DNA of 64,000 nucleotides from Actinomadura parmotrematis (GTDB taxonomy: Bacteria > Actinomycetota > Actinomycetes > Streptosporangiales > Streptosporangiaceae): positions 310,001-374,000 of the forward strand of contig NZ_JAIBOA010000001.1 in assembly GCF_019458805.1 (NCBI RefSeq), written 5' to 3'. Position numbers and translations under genes: made by a program. The notes beneath the pieces were generated by a model. That model was not told the origin of the DNA. It ran no database searches and saw nothing but the letters and a program-made list of their open reading frames with translations. Shown here one piece after another: positions 56,720 to 64,000 of the stretch. How positions within the stretch are numbered: the stretch's first letter is position 1; every line of letters starts with the position of its first letter.

Positions 56720-57328
56720 TCAGTGGCAGCCGGTCCAGGCGTACCAGTCCTTGATGCTCTTCGGGGAGTGGCGGGCGAAGTAGCCGAGGAGGCCCTGCCC
56801 GCCGTTGGAGGCCCGCTTGAACTGGCCGTCGCCGTAGATCCGCATCCGGTACTTGTGGCCGCTGGTCACGGTGAAGGTCTTCTTCGCGCTGGAGCCGCCC
56901 TTGGAGGTCCCCTTCGGGTAGGTCATGTACTTGGTGAGCCCGGCCGGCACCCTGCCGGTCTTGCAGTCGTAGAGCTGGTAGGCGAAGGACGCGCTGTAGA
57001 GCTTCGGGCCGCCCCACGCGAAGGTGACCTTGGCCTTGGTCTTGGCGGTGCGCTTGAAGCAGCCGACGCCGACGACCTCCCAGTACGCCTTGATCGTGCC
57101 GGTCTGGGTGCCGCCGCCGGGGGCGCCCGCCCACCCGCTGTAGGCGAGCGCCTCGGCCTAGCCCTTCGGGCAGTCGCCCGGCTCCGGCGGGCCGGGGTTG
57201 ACCGGCGCGACCGGCGCCGTCGGCGCGGCCGGCGCCGCGTGCGCGGCCGGCGCACCGAGCACGGTGCCGAACGCCAGCGCCGCCGCCGACGCGGCGAACG
57301 TCGTCCTGCGCGACAGGGTCGTGGACAT
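56720..57328 (-). pseudogene. Secreted protein gene interrupted by one in-frame amber codon
   Basis: From ATG 57328 (AGGAGGG upstream) a clear Sec signal peptide, STTLSRRTTFAASAAALAFG...APAAHAA, leads to GPPEPGDCPKG and then TAG at 57160-57158. The same frame continues with good codon use for about 145 residues: AEALAYSGWAGAPGGGTQTG, WEVVGVGCFKRTAKTKAK, YQLYDCKTGRVPAGL, ending IKDWYAWTGCH. Four Cys could form two disulfides. I recognise no family. A nonsense mutation, read-through or an assembly error could each explain it. Confidence 0.7.
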
Positions 57329-57466
57329 CGAGGCCCTCCTGGTCTCGGGCTCCGCCACCGGAGCCGCTCAGGAGCAACTCCAGCCCCTCGGCCCCCGTTC
57401 GACCAGGCCTTTCACCGTTCGGAACGGTCCCGAACGCGCGCCCGGCGGTCCGAACGGCCGCCCGCG

Positions 57467-58000
57467 TCAGGCGGCGCAGGCGCTCGTGGCGAGGGCGAGC
57501 ACGATGCTGGAGACCGCGCCGCCGTCGAAGGAGAAGACGTAGCGCGCCCTCGGGTTGCCCGGGACGGCGGCGGCGACGTCGTCCGCCGCGGCCGTCAGCC
57601 GCGGGTAGGCCCGGGCGACCGCCGAGCGCGGCGAGCCGATCGCGACGCCCTGCGGCGTCCGCACCCCGGCGTCGGCGCCGAGGTACTCCACGCCGTACCG
57701 GGCCGAGGCGAAGCCGCCGGCCCCGCGCCGGGCGGGCTCGAAGTCGGTGCAGCCGCCCTCGGCGCCCGTCACCCGGATGAGGCCGGTGCCCTCGGCGTCC
57801 CGCACGCTCATCCCGAGCCGCAGCGCGCCGAGCCCGTCCGGCCCGAGCACGGCGCCCCTCGCGGCGGCCGCGGGCACCGCGCCCGCCGGCGCCGTCGCCG
57901 CCGTCGCGTCCTCACCCGCCCCGCACCCGGCGGCGCCGCCGAGCGACAGCCCCACCGCCCCGAGGGCGAGCACCTTGCCGAGGGGGGTGAACCAGCGCAC
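57467..58000 (-). CDS. Probable lipoprotein, unknown function
   Basis: 177 residues. Signal peptide MRWFTPLGKVLALGAVGLSLGG and lipobox GGAAGC. The mature part has GALRLGMSVRDAEGTGLIRVT, GGCTDFEP, GVRTPQGVAIGSPRSAVARAYPRL and a C-terminal FSFDGGAVSSIVLALATSACA, a pattern seen in small actinobacterial lipoproteins of unknown role. Two further Cys may pair. GTG start with TGGAG 9 nt upstream. Confidence 0.75.
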   Translation of the reverse strand: MRWFTPLGKVLALGAVGLSLGGAAGCGAGEDATAATAPAGAVPAAAARGAVLGPDGLGALRLGMSVRDAEGTGLIRVTGAEGGCTDFEPARRGAGGFASARYGVEYLGADAGVRTPQGVAIGSPRSAVARAYPRLTAAADDVAAAVPGNPRARYVFSFDGGAVSSIVLALATSACAA

Positions 58001-58088
58001 GTGGACTCCAACGATCGCGAGGACGGACGGCCCGGACCCCGTCCCGTGCCCGTTTCCTCCCCGATCAACCGCCCGCCCTGCGCTCCCT

Positions 58089-59417
58089 TCAGAGGCAGTG
58101 GGAGATGAGCCGGGCGAGGGTCAGGGCGTCCTCGGGAGAGTCGGCGCTCAAGGCGATGCGGCGCAGGAGGCCGGTCTCGCGGAGGGCGACGCCTTCGCGG
58201 GCGAGGACGAAGACGAGCGCGAGGAAGGCGGCGCGGGCGTTGCCGTCGTCGAAGGGGTGGAAGAAGCAGACGTCGAGGTGGGCGCGGGCCGCGCGGGCGG
58301 GCAGGGGGAGGAGGGGCCCGGCGCTTTCGGCGAGGCAGGCGTCGAGGCGGTCGCGGGTGTCCGGGGCGATGCCGTAGCGCTCCCGGCCCTGCTTGGCGAA
58401 GGCGGGCAGGGTGCGGAACGGCGGCGGTCGCAGTGCGCCGAGGACGTGCCGCTGCCACCCGCGGAGCAGGTCGACGTCGAGCGCCGCGCCGCGCGCCGCG
58501 TCGGCCCGCACCAGTCCGAGGGCGGCGAGGAGCCCGCGGGCGCGGGCGGGGTCGATGGCGGCGTCGAAGGCGCGGACGTCCTCCACCGCGCCGTCGCGCG
58601 GCGGGCCGGCGGGTCCGCCGCTGCTCCCGTCCGGGCAGGTGTGCCAGGGGACGGTCGCGCGGACGGCGAGCCAGCACTCCAGATGGTCCGGTGGGGGAGC
58701 GGCGGGACGGTCCGCCAGGTCGGCGGGGCGGAGCGACAGCGCGAGCCGTTCGGCGACGCCGTCCACGACGGCCGTGTCGGGGGCGACCCAGCTCTCGAAG
58801 CGCCCGCCGATCGCCCGGTCGACCAGCTCCCGCGCCGTGCCGGGCGCGACCCCGCGACTGTCGAGGAACCAGGTGAGCACCTGGCGGCAGTGCCCGTACC
58901 AGCCGCTGTCACAGCCGGTGCGGTCGGCCACGTGCAGGATCAGGCACCGGGCGGTGCGCTCCCACAGGACGCGCCGATCGTCGAGCGCGTCCGCTTCCAG
59001 GGGGTGCACCGCGAACCACCCGGCGAGGGACTCCAGCCATCCGCGCCATTCGAGCAGCGCCGCGACGACACGGTCGAGCGTCTCCTCCGTCGTGGTGACC
59101 GAATGGCTCGGGCAGCACCAGCTCCCGACCGGGCCACCGTCGAAGTCGCCCTCGCCGAGCGCCCAGCGCCAGCCCAGCGCCCACCGACCGTAGCGGTGCG
59201 CGAGGGCGTACGACATGGCATCGGCCCAGGGCTCGGCCACGTTCTGCGTCCACGCGCTCATCGCCGTGTCCGGGACGGAGGCGTCGGGCCGGAGCGGAAT
59301 CCGTTGGGCGGTGCCGAGCGCGTTCACCACCTGCCGTGCCGACGCGCCATCGAAGGGATGACGCCCCGGATCGACCTCGTCCCAGGTCAGACCGACGGGA
59401 GACAGATCGTACGCCAT
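58089..59417 (-). CDS. Fic-like protein with degenerate active-site motif
   Basis: 442 residues. The C-terminal third holds a Fic fold: HLDVCFFHPFDDGNARAAFLALVFVLAREG with His387, in which the canonical HPFxDGNGR has Ala for Gly and the following Arg is kept (GNAR) but the next Arg is Ala. The first 250 residues (WDEVDPGRHPFDGASARQVVNAL, Trp-rich helices) match nothing I know. Active Fic enzymes AMPylate or phosphorylate targets; here activity is uncertain. ATG 59417 is used; the frame is open to 59600. Confidence 0.7.
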   Translation of the reverse strand: MAYDLSPVGLTWDEVDPGRHPFDGASARQVVNALGTAQRIPLRPDASVPDTAMSAWTQNVAEPWADAMSYALAHRYGRWALGWRWALGEGDFDGGPVGSWCCPSHSVTTTEETLDRVVAALLEWRGWLESLAGWFAVHPLEADALDDRRVLWERTARCLILHVADRTGCDSGWYGHCRQVLTWFLDSRGVAPGTARELVDRAIGGRFESWVAPDTAVVDGVAERLALSLRPADLADRPAAPPPDHLECWLAVRATVPWHTCPDGSSGGPAGPPRDGAVEDVRAFDAAIDPARARGLLAALGLVRADAARGAALDVDLLRGWQRHVLGALRPPPFRTLPAFAKQGRERYGIAPDTRDRLDACLAESAGPLLPLPARAARAHLDVCFFHPFDDGNARAAFLALVFVLAREGVALRETGLLRRIALSADSPEDALTLARLISHCL

Positions 59418-59514
59418 CGGGCCAGCCTGGACTTCCGCACGTCGCACGCACAACCGAATTAGCGCGGAGAACGAGGGTAGGCGGTGGTTCCTGCGGCCAT
59501 GAGGGAGGGGCATC

Positions 59515-60180
59515 GTGCTGAAAGAGTCCGTCGTCGCGCTGTTCGAGAGGGGCGCGCGGCTGCGCGGCGGGCGGCGGGTGCTGCATCCGCGCGGGCGCAC
59601 CTACGCCGCGACGCTCCGGACGAGCGACGCCGTCGCGGGCATCGGCGGCGACGGCCCGCGCGAGGTGGTCGTGCGGGTGTCCAAGGGCGCCTCCACGCCC
59701 GGTGCCCTGCCCGACGTCCTCGGTCTCGCGCTGCGGGTGGAGACCGGGCGGGGCACGGTCGACCTGCTGTTCGCCTCGTCCGCGCGCCCCTTGGGCCTGC
59801 GGCACCTGCCGGTGCCCCGGGCGTTCTACACGCGCGGCTTCTACAGCACCCTCGTGCCCTACCGCGTCGGCGGCATCACGCAGGTCTTGGGCCTGGTCCC
59901 GGTGGACGCGAGGAGGGCGCCCGCCACCGCCGCCGGCCTGGACGCCTGCGTGGCGGAGGCGCCGGTGGACTTCGTCCTCGTCGGCGCGGGCGCCCTCGGG
60001 CGCTGGCGGAACCTCGGCCTCCTGCGGGTGCTGCGCCCGGCGGAGGGGGAGCGCCCGGACTCCTACGATCCGCAGCTCAACAGCCTGCCGGAGTTGCACC
60101 CGGCTCCGCCGCTACGCACGATCCGGTCCCTGGCCTACGCCGGCTCCCGCCGCGGCCGCGACGAGGCCGCGCCGCGCTGA
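59515..60180 (+). CDS. Small catalase-like-fold protein, unknown function
   Basis: 221 residues. LHPRGRTYAATLRTSDAVAGI, EVVVRVSKGASTPGALPDVLGLALRV and TVDLLFASSARP follow the order of heme-catalase N-terminal barrel segments (HxxG...VRFS...GFALRF), but it is less than half catalase length and lacks the heme-ligand Tyr region. Possible degenerate catalase-like or SRPBCC-independent heme protein. GTG start with GGGAGGGG upstream. Head-to-head with the Fic-like gene. Confidence 0.5.
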   Translation: MLKESVVALFERGARLRGGRRVLHPRGRTYAATLRTSDAVAGIGGDGPREVVVRVSKGASTPGALPDVLGLALRVETGRGTVDLLFASSARPLGLRHLPVPRAFYTRGFYSTLVPYRVGGITQVLGLVPVDARRAPATAAGLDACVAEAPVDFVLVGAGALGRWRNLGLLRVLRPAEGERPDSYDPQLNSLPELHPAPPLRTIRSLAYAGSRRGRDEAAPR

Positions 60181-60194
60181 CCGCCCCGCCGGCC

Positions 60195-60722
60195 CGGCGA
60201 CGTCGAGGCGGTACTCGTTGACGCGGTGGTGCAGCCGCACCCCCGGGCACCGTTCGTGGATCAGCCGCAGCATCGCCGCCTTCACCCACGGGTCGGGCCC
60301 GAGGCCCTCCGCCGGCCGGCCGCGCCGGGGACCGCCGCTCCCCGGGACCACGACCTCGGTGCAGCCGACGACCCCGCGCCCGTGCTCGGCGGCGACGGTC
60401 AGCAGCACGTCCCCGGGGACGGCGCGGCCGGGCGGCGCGATCCAGCCGGCCGTCCGGTAGCCGGGATGCTCGGAGGCGGCCAGGTCCTCCAGCAGGCGGG
60501 GGCCCGGCTCGCGCAGCGACAGCAGCAGATGGTGCAGCGTGCGGACGCGGGTGAGGCCGCGCCGCGCGCGGAGGGCGTCCCCGGTCCCGCCGCCGGCACG
60601 GCGACGACGACGCCGGGCGGGGCGCGGTCGCGGGCCTCGGCGGCCAGGGCGGCCGCCAGCCGCCCGCCGGCGCCGCGGCCCCGGTGGGCCGGGTGGACGT
60701 GCACCTGCAACCGGCCCGGCAT
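60195..60722 (-). pseudogene. Frameshifted remnant of a two-domain GNAT acetyltransferase
   Basis: From about 60722 the frame gives VHVHPAHRGRGAGGRLAAALAAEARDRA (acetyl-CoA motif A). Near 60570 the sensible frame shifts to GDALRARRGLTRVRTLHHLLLSLREPG...HPGYRTAGWIAPPG, then GVVGCTEVVVPG and, after a missing piece, WVKAAMLRLIHERCPGVRLHHRVNEYRLDV, the end of a second GNAT domain. The 5' end is missing and at least one frameshift and one deletion are needed. Confidence 0.65.
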
Positions 60723-60849
60723 CGCCTACGTGCCGATCGGCGACGCGCCCCTGGCCCGCTGGGCGCTCGTCCGGCGCGCCGACGCCGCGAACGACGCCGC
60801 CGGCCCCTTTACCGAGGTCGTGACCGAACTCGGCCCCCTCGCCCTGTAG
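60718..60849 (+). pseudogene. 3' remnant of a LysR-type regulator
   Basis: The plus frame ending at TAG 60847-60849 reads GIAYVPIGDAPLARWALVRRADAANDAAGPFTEVVTELGPLAL, which is the last strand-helix of a LysR effector-binding domain. Nothing of the rest of such a gene precedes it; the sequence turns directly into the reversed GNAT remnant at about 60718, marking a rearrangement joint. Confidence 0.6.
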
Positions 60850-60856
60850 GGGGCGT

Positions 60857-61468
60857 CTAGGAGTCGAACCAGACGACGAGGCGCGCGTCGTCGGGGCTCC
60901 CGCCGCGCCCGGCGAGGACCTCCAGGACCGTCCAGACGGCCCGCCACGCGCCGTCCGGCGGCACCGCGTGCCGGCGCAGCATCCGCTCGGCGCGGAAGAC
61001 GGTGGTCCCGTCGGTGTACTCCCGGCCCTCCTCCCACGCGACGCCGCCGTGGACGTCCCGCAAGGAGACGCCGGCCGCCTCGGCGAGGCCCGCCGACCAC
61101 AGGCTCTTGCCCTGGTAGGCGAGCGCGCCGTCGGGGCCGGGCCGGTACTGGTGCAGGCGCAGGTCGGCCTCCTCGGCGGGCTCGTCCCAGTCCACCGCCG
61201 CCACCTCGGCCCAGGAGATCCACGTGCGGCCGTGCGCGTCCTCGTCCGCGGCGGCCTCCCGGACGGCGTCGGAGACGTCGCCCGGGAGCCCCCGGTACGC
61301 CGCGAGCGGCCGGAACGAGGCGTAGTTGCGCACGCCGAACAGGCACCCGAAGGCGTCGTAGTCGCGGTCCCCGTAGAGGAGGCCGAGGTCGATGGCGGGG
61401 AGCCAGGGCCGGGGCTCCGCGCCGTACGGGCGGCGGCATTCGAGGACGCCGTGGATGTCGGTACCCAT
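60857..61468 (-). CDS. Conserved hypothetical protein (MGTDIHG family)
   Basis: 203 residues, soluble. MGTDIHGVLECRRPYGAEPRPW, DLGLLYGDRDYDAFGCLFGVRNYASF and RGLPGDVSDAVREA...HGRTWISWAEV are segments I recall from small phage and Streptomyces proteins without assigned role. Trp- and Asp-rich, no signal peptide. Alone, 8 nt past the lysR remnant. Confidence 0.75.
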   Translation of the reverse strand: MGTDIHGVLECRRPYGAEPRPWLPAIDLGLLYGDRDYDAFGCLFGVRNYASFRPLAAYRGLPGDVSDAVREAAADEDAHGRTWISWAEVAAVDWDEPAEEADLRLHQYRPGPDGALAYQGKSLWSAGLAEAAGVSLRDVHGGVAWEEGREYTDGTTVFRAERMLRRHAVPPDGAWRAVWTVLEVLAGRGGSPDDARLVVWFDS

Positions 61469-61506
61469 GCCGGTATCGTCCCAGCGCGGTCAACCGGTTT
61501 CGGGCG

Positions 61507-62658
61507 TCAGGCGGTGGCGGACTTGGCGAGGTGGCGGGCGATGACCATGCGCTGGATCTGGTTGGTGCCCTCGAAGATCTGCATGACCTTCGCCTCGCGC
61601 ATGTACCGCTCGACGGGGAAGTCGCGCGTGTAGCCGTAGCCGCCGAGGACCTGGACGGCATCGGTGGTCACCTTCATCGCCGCGTCGGTGGCGAGGAGCT
61701 TGGCGACCGACGCCTGCCGCGCGAACGGCAGGCCGCGGTCCTTGCGGCGGGCGGCGTCCAGGTAGGCGGCGCGGGCGCCGTCGACGGCGGCGGCCATGTC
61801 GGCGAGCAGGAACTGCAGGCCCTGGTTGTCGATGATCGGGCGGCCGAACTGGCGGCGGTCGGCGGCGTGGGCGACGGCCTGGTCGAGGGCGCCCTGGGCG
61901 AGGCCGACGGCGCAGGCGGCGATGCCGAGGCGGCCGGAGTCCAGGGCCGACAGCGCGATCGGGAAGCCGCGGCCCTCCTCGGCCAGGCGCCGCGACGCCG
62001 GGACGAGCGCGCCGTCGAAGTGGAGCTGCGCGGTGGTGGAGCCGGTGAGACCCATCTTGCGCTCGGGCGGCCCGAACGACAGGCCGTCCATGGCGCCCTC
62101 GGTGAGGAAGCAGGAGATGCCGCGCCCGCCGTCGCCGGAGGTGCGGGCGAACAGCACGTAGAAGTCGGCCTCGCCGCCGTGGGTGATCCACATCTTGGTG
62201 CCGGTGATCCGGTAGGCGTCGCCGTCGCGGACGGCCCTGGTGGCGAGCGCGGCGGCGTCCGACCCGGCCTGCGCCTCCGACAGGGCGTAGCCGCCGAGCA
62301 GCTCGCCGCCGAGCATGTCCGGCAGCAGCTCCTTCTGCTCGGCGGTGCCGTAGGTGAACAGCGGGAAGCAGGCGAGGGTGTGCACGCTGACGCCGACCGC
62401 GACCGACGCCCACGCCGCCGCGATCTCCTCCAGCACCTGGAGGTAGACCTCGTAGGGCTGGCCGCCGCCGCCGTGCTCCTCGGGGTAGGGCAGGCCGAGC
62501 AGCCCGGACCGGCCGAGCAGCCGGAACACCTCGCGGGGGAAGGCCGCGTTCTCCTCGGCCTCGGCGGCGCGGGGCGCCAGCTCCTTGCGGACGATGTCGC
62601 GGGTCAGGGCGACGAGCTCTTCGGCTTCGGGGGTGGGAAGCATGCGATCTGCGGGCAT
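61507..62658 (-). CDS. Acyl-CoA dehydrogenase (short/medium-chain type)
   Basis: 383 residues, full length. YALSEAQAGSDAAALATRAVRDGDAYRITGTKMWITHGG, RRQFGRPIIDNQGLQFLLADM, GGYGYTRDFPVERYMREAKVMQIFEGTNQIQR, with the catalytic Glu in FEGTN. FAD-dependent first step of beta-oxidation of a short or branched acyl-CoA. ATG 62658 chosen; frame open upstream through the antisense of the next gene. Follows the AlkZ-like gene by 17 nt. Confidence 0.93.
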   Translation of the reverse strand: MPADRMLPTPEAEELVALTRDIVRKELAPRAAEAEENAAFPREVFRLLGRSGLLGLPYPEEHGGGGQPYEVYLQVLEEIAAAWASVAVGVSVHTLACFPLFTYGTAEQKELLPDMLGGELLGGYALSEAQAGSDAAALATRAVRDGDAYRITGTKMWITHGGEADFYVLFARTSGDGGRGISCFLTEGAMDGLSFGPPERKMGLTGSTTAQLHFDGALVPASRRLAEEGRGFPIALSALDSGRLGIAACAVGLAQGALDQAVAHAADRRQFGRPIIDNQGLQFLLADMAAAVDGARAAYLDAARRKDRGLPFARQASVAKLLATDAAMKVTTDAVQVLGGYGYTRDFPVERYMREAKVMQIFEGTNQIQRMVIARHLAKSATA

Positions 62659-62675
62659 GCCCCCATCTTCGCCGA

Positions 62676-63848
62676 TCAGCCGGACAGCTCGCGCTCCAGC
62701 GGGGTCCGGAAGCGCGGGACGGCCCGCACGTCCCCGCAGAACGCGGCGATGCGGGCGGCCTCGGCGTCGATCGCGGCGGCGGCCTCGGCGCCGGCGTCCT
62801 CCAGCAGGCGGACGCGCACCTCGCCGTCGGGGCGCTGCGCCCAGCCGCCGACGACGCGGCCGTCCCACCAGACGGTCGGGCCGACGTTGCCGTTGCGGTC
62901 GAACAGCGCCTCGCGGTGCGGGCCGAGGAACCAGCCGCGCTCCTGCCAGCCCATCGGGGTGGGGTCCAGGGCGGGCAGCAGCGCCGCCGCCGGGGCGGGC
63001 GGCGCCACCGGGCCCAGATCGTCGGCGAGGACGAGGCCGGGCGCGCCGTCCATGGCGACCTCGGCGGTGTCCAGCGGTTCCAGCGCGGCGGCGACCCGCG
63101 CGGCCGTCCAGCCCGTCCACCACTTGACGTCGGCGGGCGAGGCGGGGCCGAACGCGCGCAGGTAGGCGGCGACGAGGTCGGCGCGGGCCCGCGCCGCCGG
63201 GACGCGCGGGACGCCGCCGGGCAGCCACTTCTCGACCGGCGCCCACCGGTACTGGCTGCTCGTCCACCCGCCGTTCGGGCGGCCCCGCACGATGTGCCCG
63301 GCGGCGCCGAGCACGACGAGCACCCACGTGGTGACGTTCGTCGGCCGGGAGTAGGGCTTGCCGGGCGCCGGGTCGACCCGGGTGCGCAGGCGCGGCACGG
63401 CCGCCGACAGCTGCGCGCCGGTCGCCTCGCCGAGCTCCAGCAGCGCGTCGTGCGTCTCGGCCTCGACCTCGGCGAGCCAGGACTCGGCGCCGGTGAGCTC
63501 GCTGCCGCGCTCGATCATGCGGGCGTACGTGCGGCGCTGCACAGCGGCGAGGTCGTCGGCGCACGACGCCTGCAGCGCCGGGACGAGCTCCAGCGGCGCG
63601 ACGAACATGGTGCGGCGCATCGCCAGCAGGCGCAGCAGCGTCCGGTCGTCGTAGAGCGCCGCGCCGACCGCGCCGGGCGCGGTGACGCCGCGCGCGGCGG
63701 CGCTGAGGTAGACCGACGCCGGGTCGGTGGCGTGCAGCACCACCAGCGACCGGACGATGGCGAGAACGTCCTCCGTGCGCCCGGCGGCGTCCAGGCGGTG
63801 CCGCCGGGCCAGCCGGGCGCGCCGCTCCGCGGCGCCGATGTCGCGCAT
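62676..63848 (-). CDS. Winged-helix DNA-binding domain protein (AlkZ/HTH_42 family)
   Basis: 390 residues. RHRLDAAGRTEDVLAIVRSLVVLHATDPASVYLSAAAR, LLAMRRTMFVAPLELVPALQA, YSRPTNVTTWVLVVLGAAGHIVRGRP, YLRAFGPASPADVKWWTGW and GNVGPTVWWDGRVVGGW are standard family segments. AlkZ members unhook interstrand crosslinks as DNA glycosylases; the QxQ-type catalytic pair is not obvious here (HATD), so activity is uncertain. Confidence 0.85.
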   Translation of the reverse strand: MRDIGAAERRARLARRHRLDAAGRTEDVLAIVRSLVVLHATDPASVYLSAAARGVTAPGAVGAALYDDRTLLRLLAMRRTMFVAPLELVPALQASCADDLAAVQRRTYARMIERGSELTGAESWLAEVEAETHDALLELGEATGAQLSAAVPRLRTRVDPAPGKPYSRPTNVTTWVLVVLGAAGHIVRGRPNGGWTSSQYRWAPVEKWLPGGVPRVPAARARADLVAAYLRAFGPASPADVKWWTGWTAARVAAALEPLDTAEVAMDGAPGLVLADDLGPVAPPAPAAALLPALDPTPMGWQERGWFLGPHREALFDRNGNVGPTVWWDGRVVGGWAQRPDGEVRVRLLEDAGAEAAAAIDAEAARIAAFCGDVRAVPRFRTPLERELSG

Positions 63849-63890
63849 GCGCGCAGCCTACGGCGCGGGTACGACATTCCGGCCGACGGC

Positions 63891-64000
63891 TCAGTTCGGC
63901 GCGGTGATACGGACCACGACGTGGTCCTTGGTGACCGACTGGGCCGCCACGCCGAACCCCGCGACCTCCTCGGAGGCGCCGACCGGCACGTCCACCCGCT
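63891..64000 (-). CDS. C-terminal fragment of an unidentified protein, 5' outside window
   Basis: Only the last 35 residues are present: RVDVPVGASEEVAGFGVAAQ, then SVTKDHVVVRITAPN and TGA. Too short to name. Confidence 0.5.
   Translation of the reverse strand, partial: RVDVPVGASEEVAGFGVAAQSVTKDHVVVRITAPN

Noticed and set aside
57158..57160. TAG read as pyrrolysine or programmed recoding
   Set aside because: No downstream element or pyl genes are visible; mutation or sequence error is simpler.

Overview
The window is very GC-rich (above 70% throughout coding DNA), uses GTG and TTG starts freely, and couples most genes by 4-nt ATGA/GTGA overlaps. It carries an FtsA-less division cluster with SepF, YggT and DivIVA, meso-DAP-type MurE, PriA-like HisA and DUF3040/DUF1707/DUF2567 proteins. 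This is a chromosomal piece of a filamentous-type actinobacterium. Streptosporangiales/Thermomonosporaceae (Actinomadura-like) is my best guess from overall flavour; no rRNA is present to prove it.

Layout. (1) 1-4665: end of an M24 peptidase, efp, nusB, a SAM methyltransferase, dinB and a DUF3040 membrane protein. (2) 4666-5358: non-coding, with a stem-loop, a pyrimidine-only tandem-repeat tract and two copies of a 100-bp palindromic repeat. (3) 5359-10200, minus strand: moxR-DUF58-transglutaminase operon. (4) 10566-30559: the complete dcw cluster mraZ-rsmH-ftsL-ftsI-murE-murF-mraY-murD-ftsW-murG-murC-ftsQ-ftsZ-pgeF-yggS-sepF-yggT-divIVA, opened by a promoter carrying a textbook array of MraZ boxes. 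(5) 30710-39071: a membrane protein with two Cys/His knuckles, a DUF1707 protein, ileS under a translational T-box, then divergently a DksA/TraR-finger protein with a histone-H1-like tail, lspA and an RluD-type synthase.

(6) 39158-45814: amino-acid permease, chorismate mutase, GNAT, AI-2E-type exporter (followed by the third palindrome copy), DUF6882-like and DUF2567-like proteins, YbaK, a Lon N-domain protein and a small membrane protein. (7) 45913-51245: his operon hisD-hisC-hisB-small membrane protein-hisH-priA-hisF, apparently leaderless. (8) 51274-56496: PPOX-fold enzyme, CocE hydrolase, a two-subunit acyl-CoA dehydrogenase pair, and ohr/ohrR with its operator. (9) 56497-60849: a decay zone with an HTH remnant, a secreted protein cut by one amber codon, a lipoprotein, a Fic-like protein with a degenerate motif, a mini catalase-like protein, a frameshifted GNAT and a lysR tail. 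(10) 60857-64000: hypothetical protein, acyl-CoA dehydrogenase, AlkZ-type winged-helix protein and an unidentified C-terminus.

Functionally the centre of the window builds the peptidoglycan precursor (MurC-F, MraY, MurG), polymerises it at the septum (FtsW, FtsI, FtsL, FtsQ, FtsZ, SepF) and directs polar growth (DivIVA). I found no convincing new multi-gene system. The most novel items are the three-copy palindrome family with compensatory base changes, the duplicated Cys/His-knuckle membrane protein beside divIVA, and the matched 107-residue basic tails on FtsL and FtsI.
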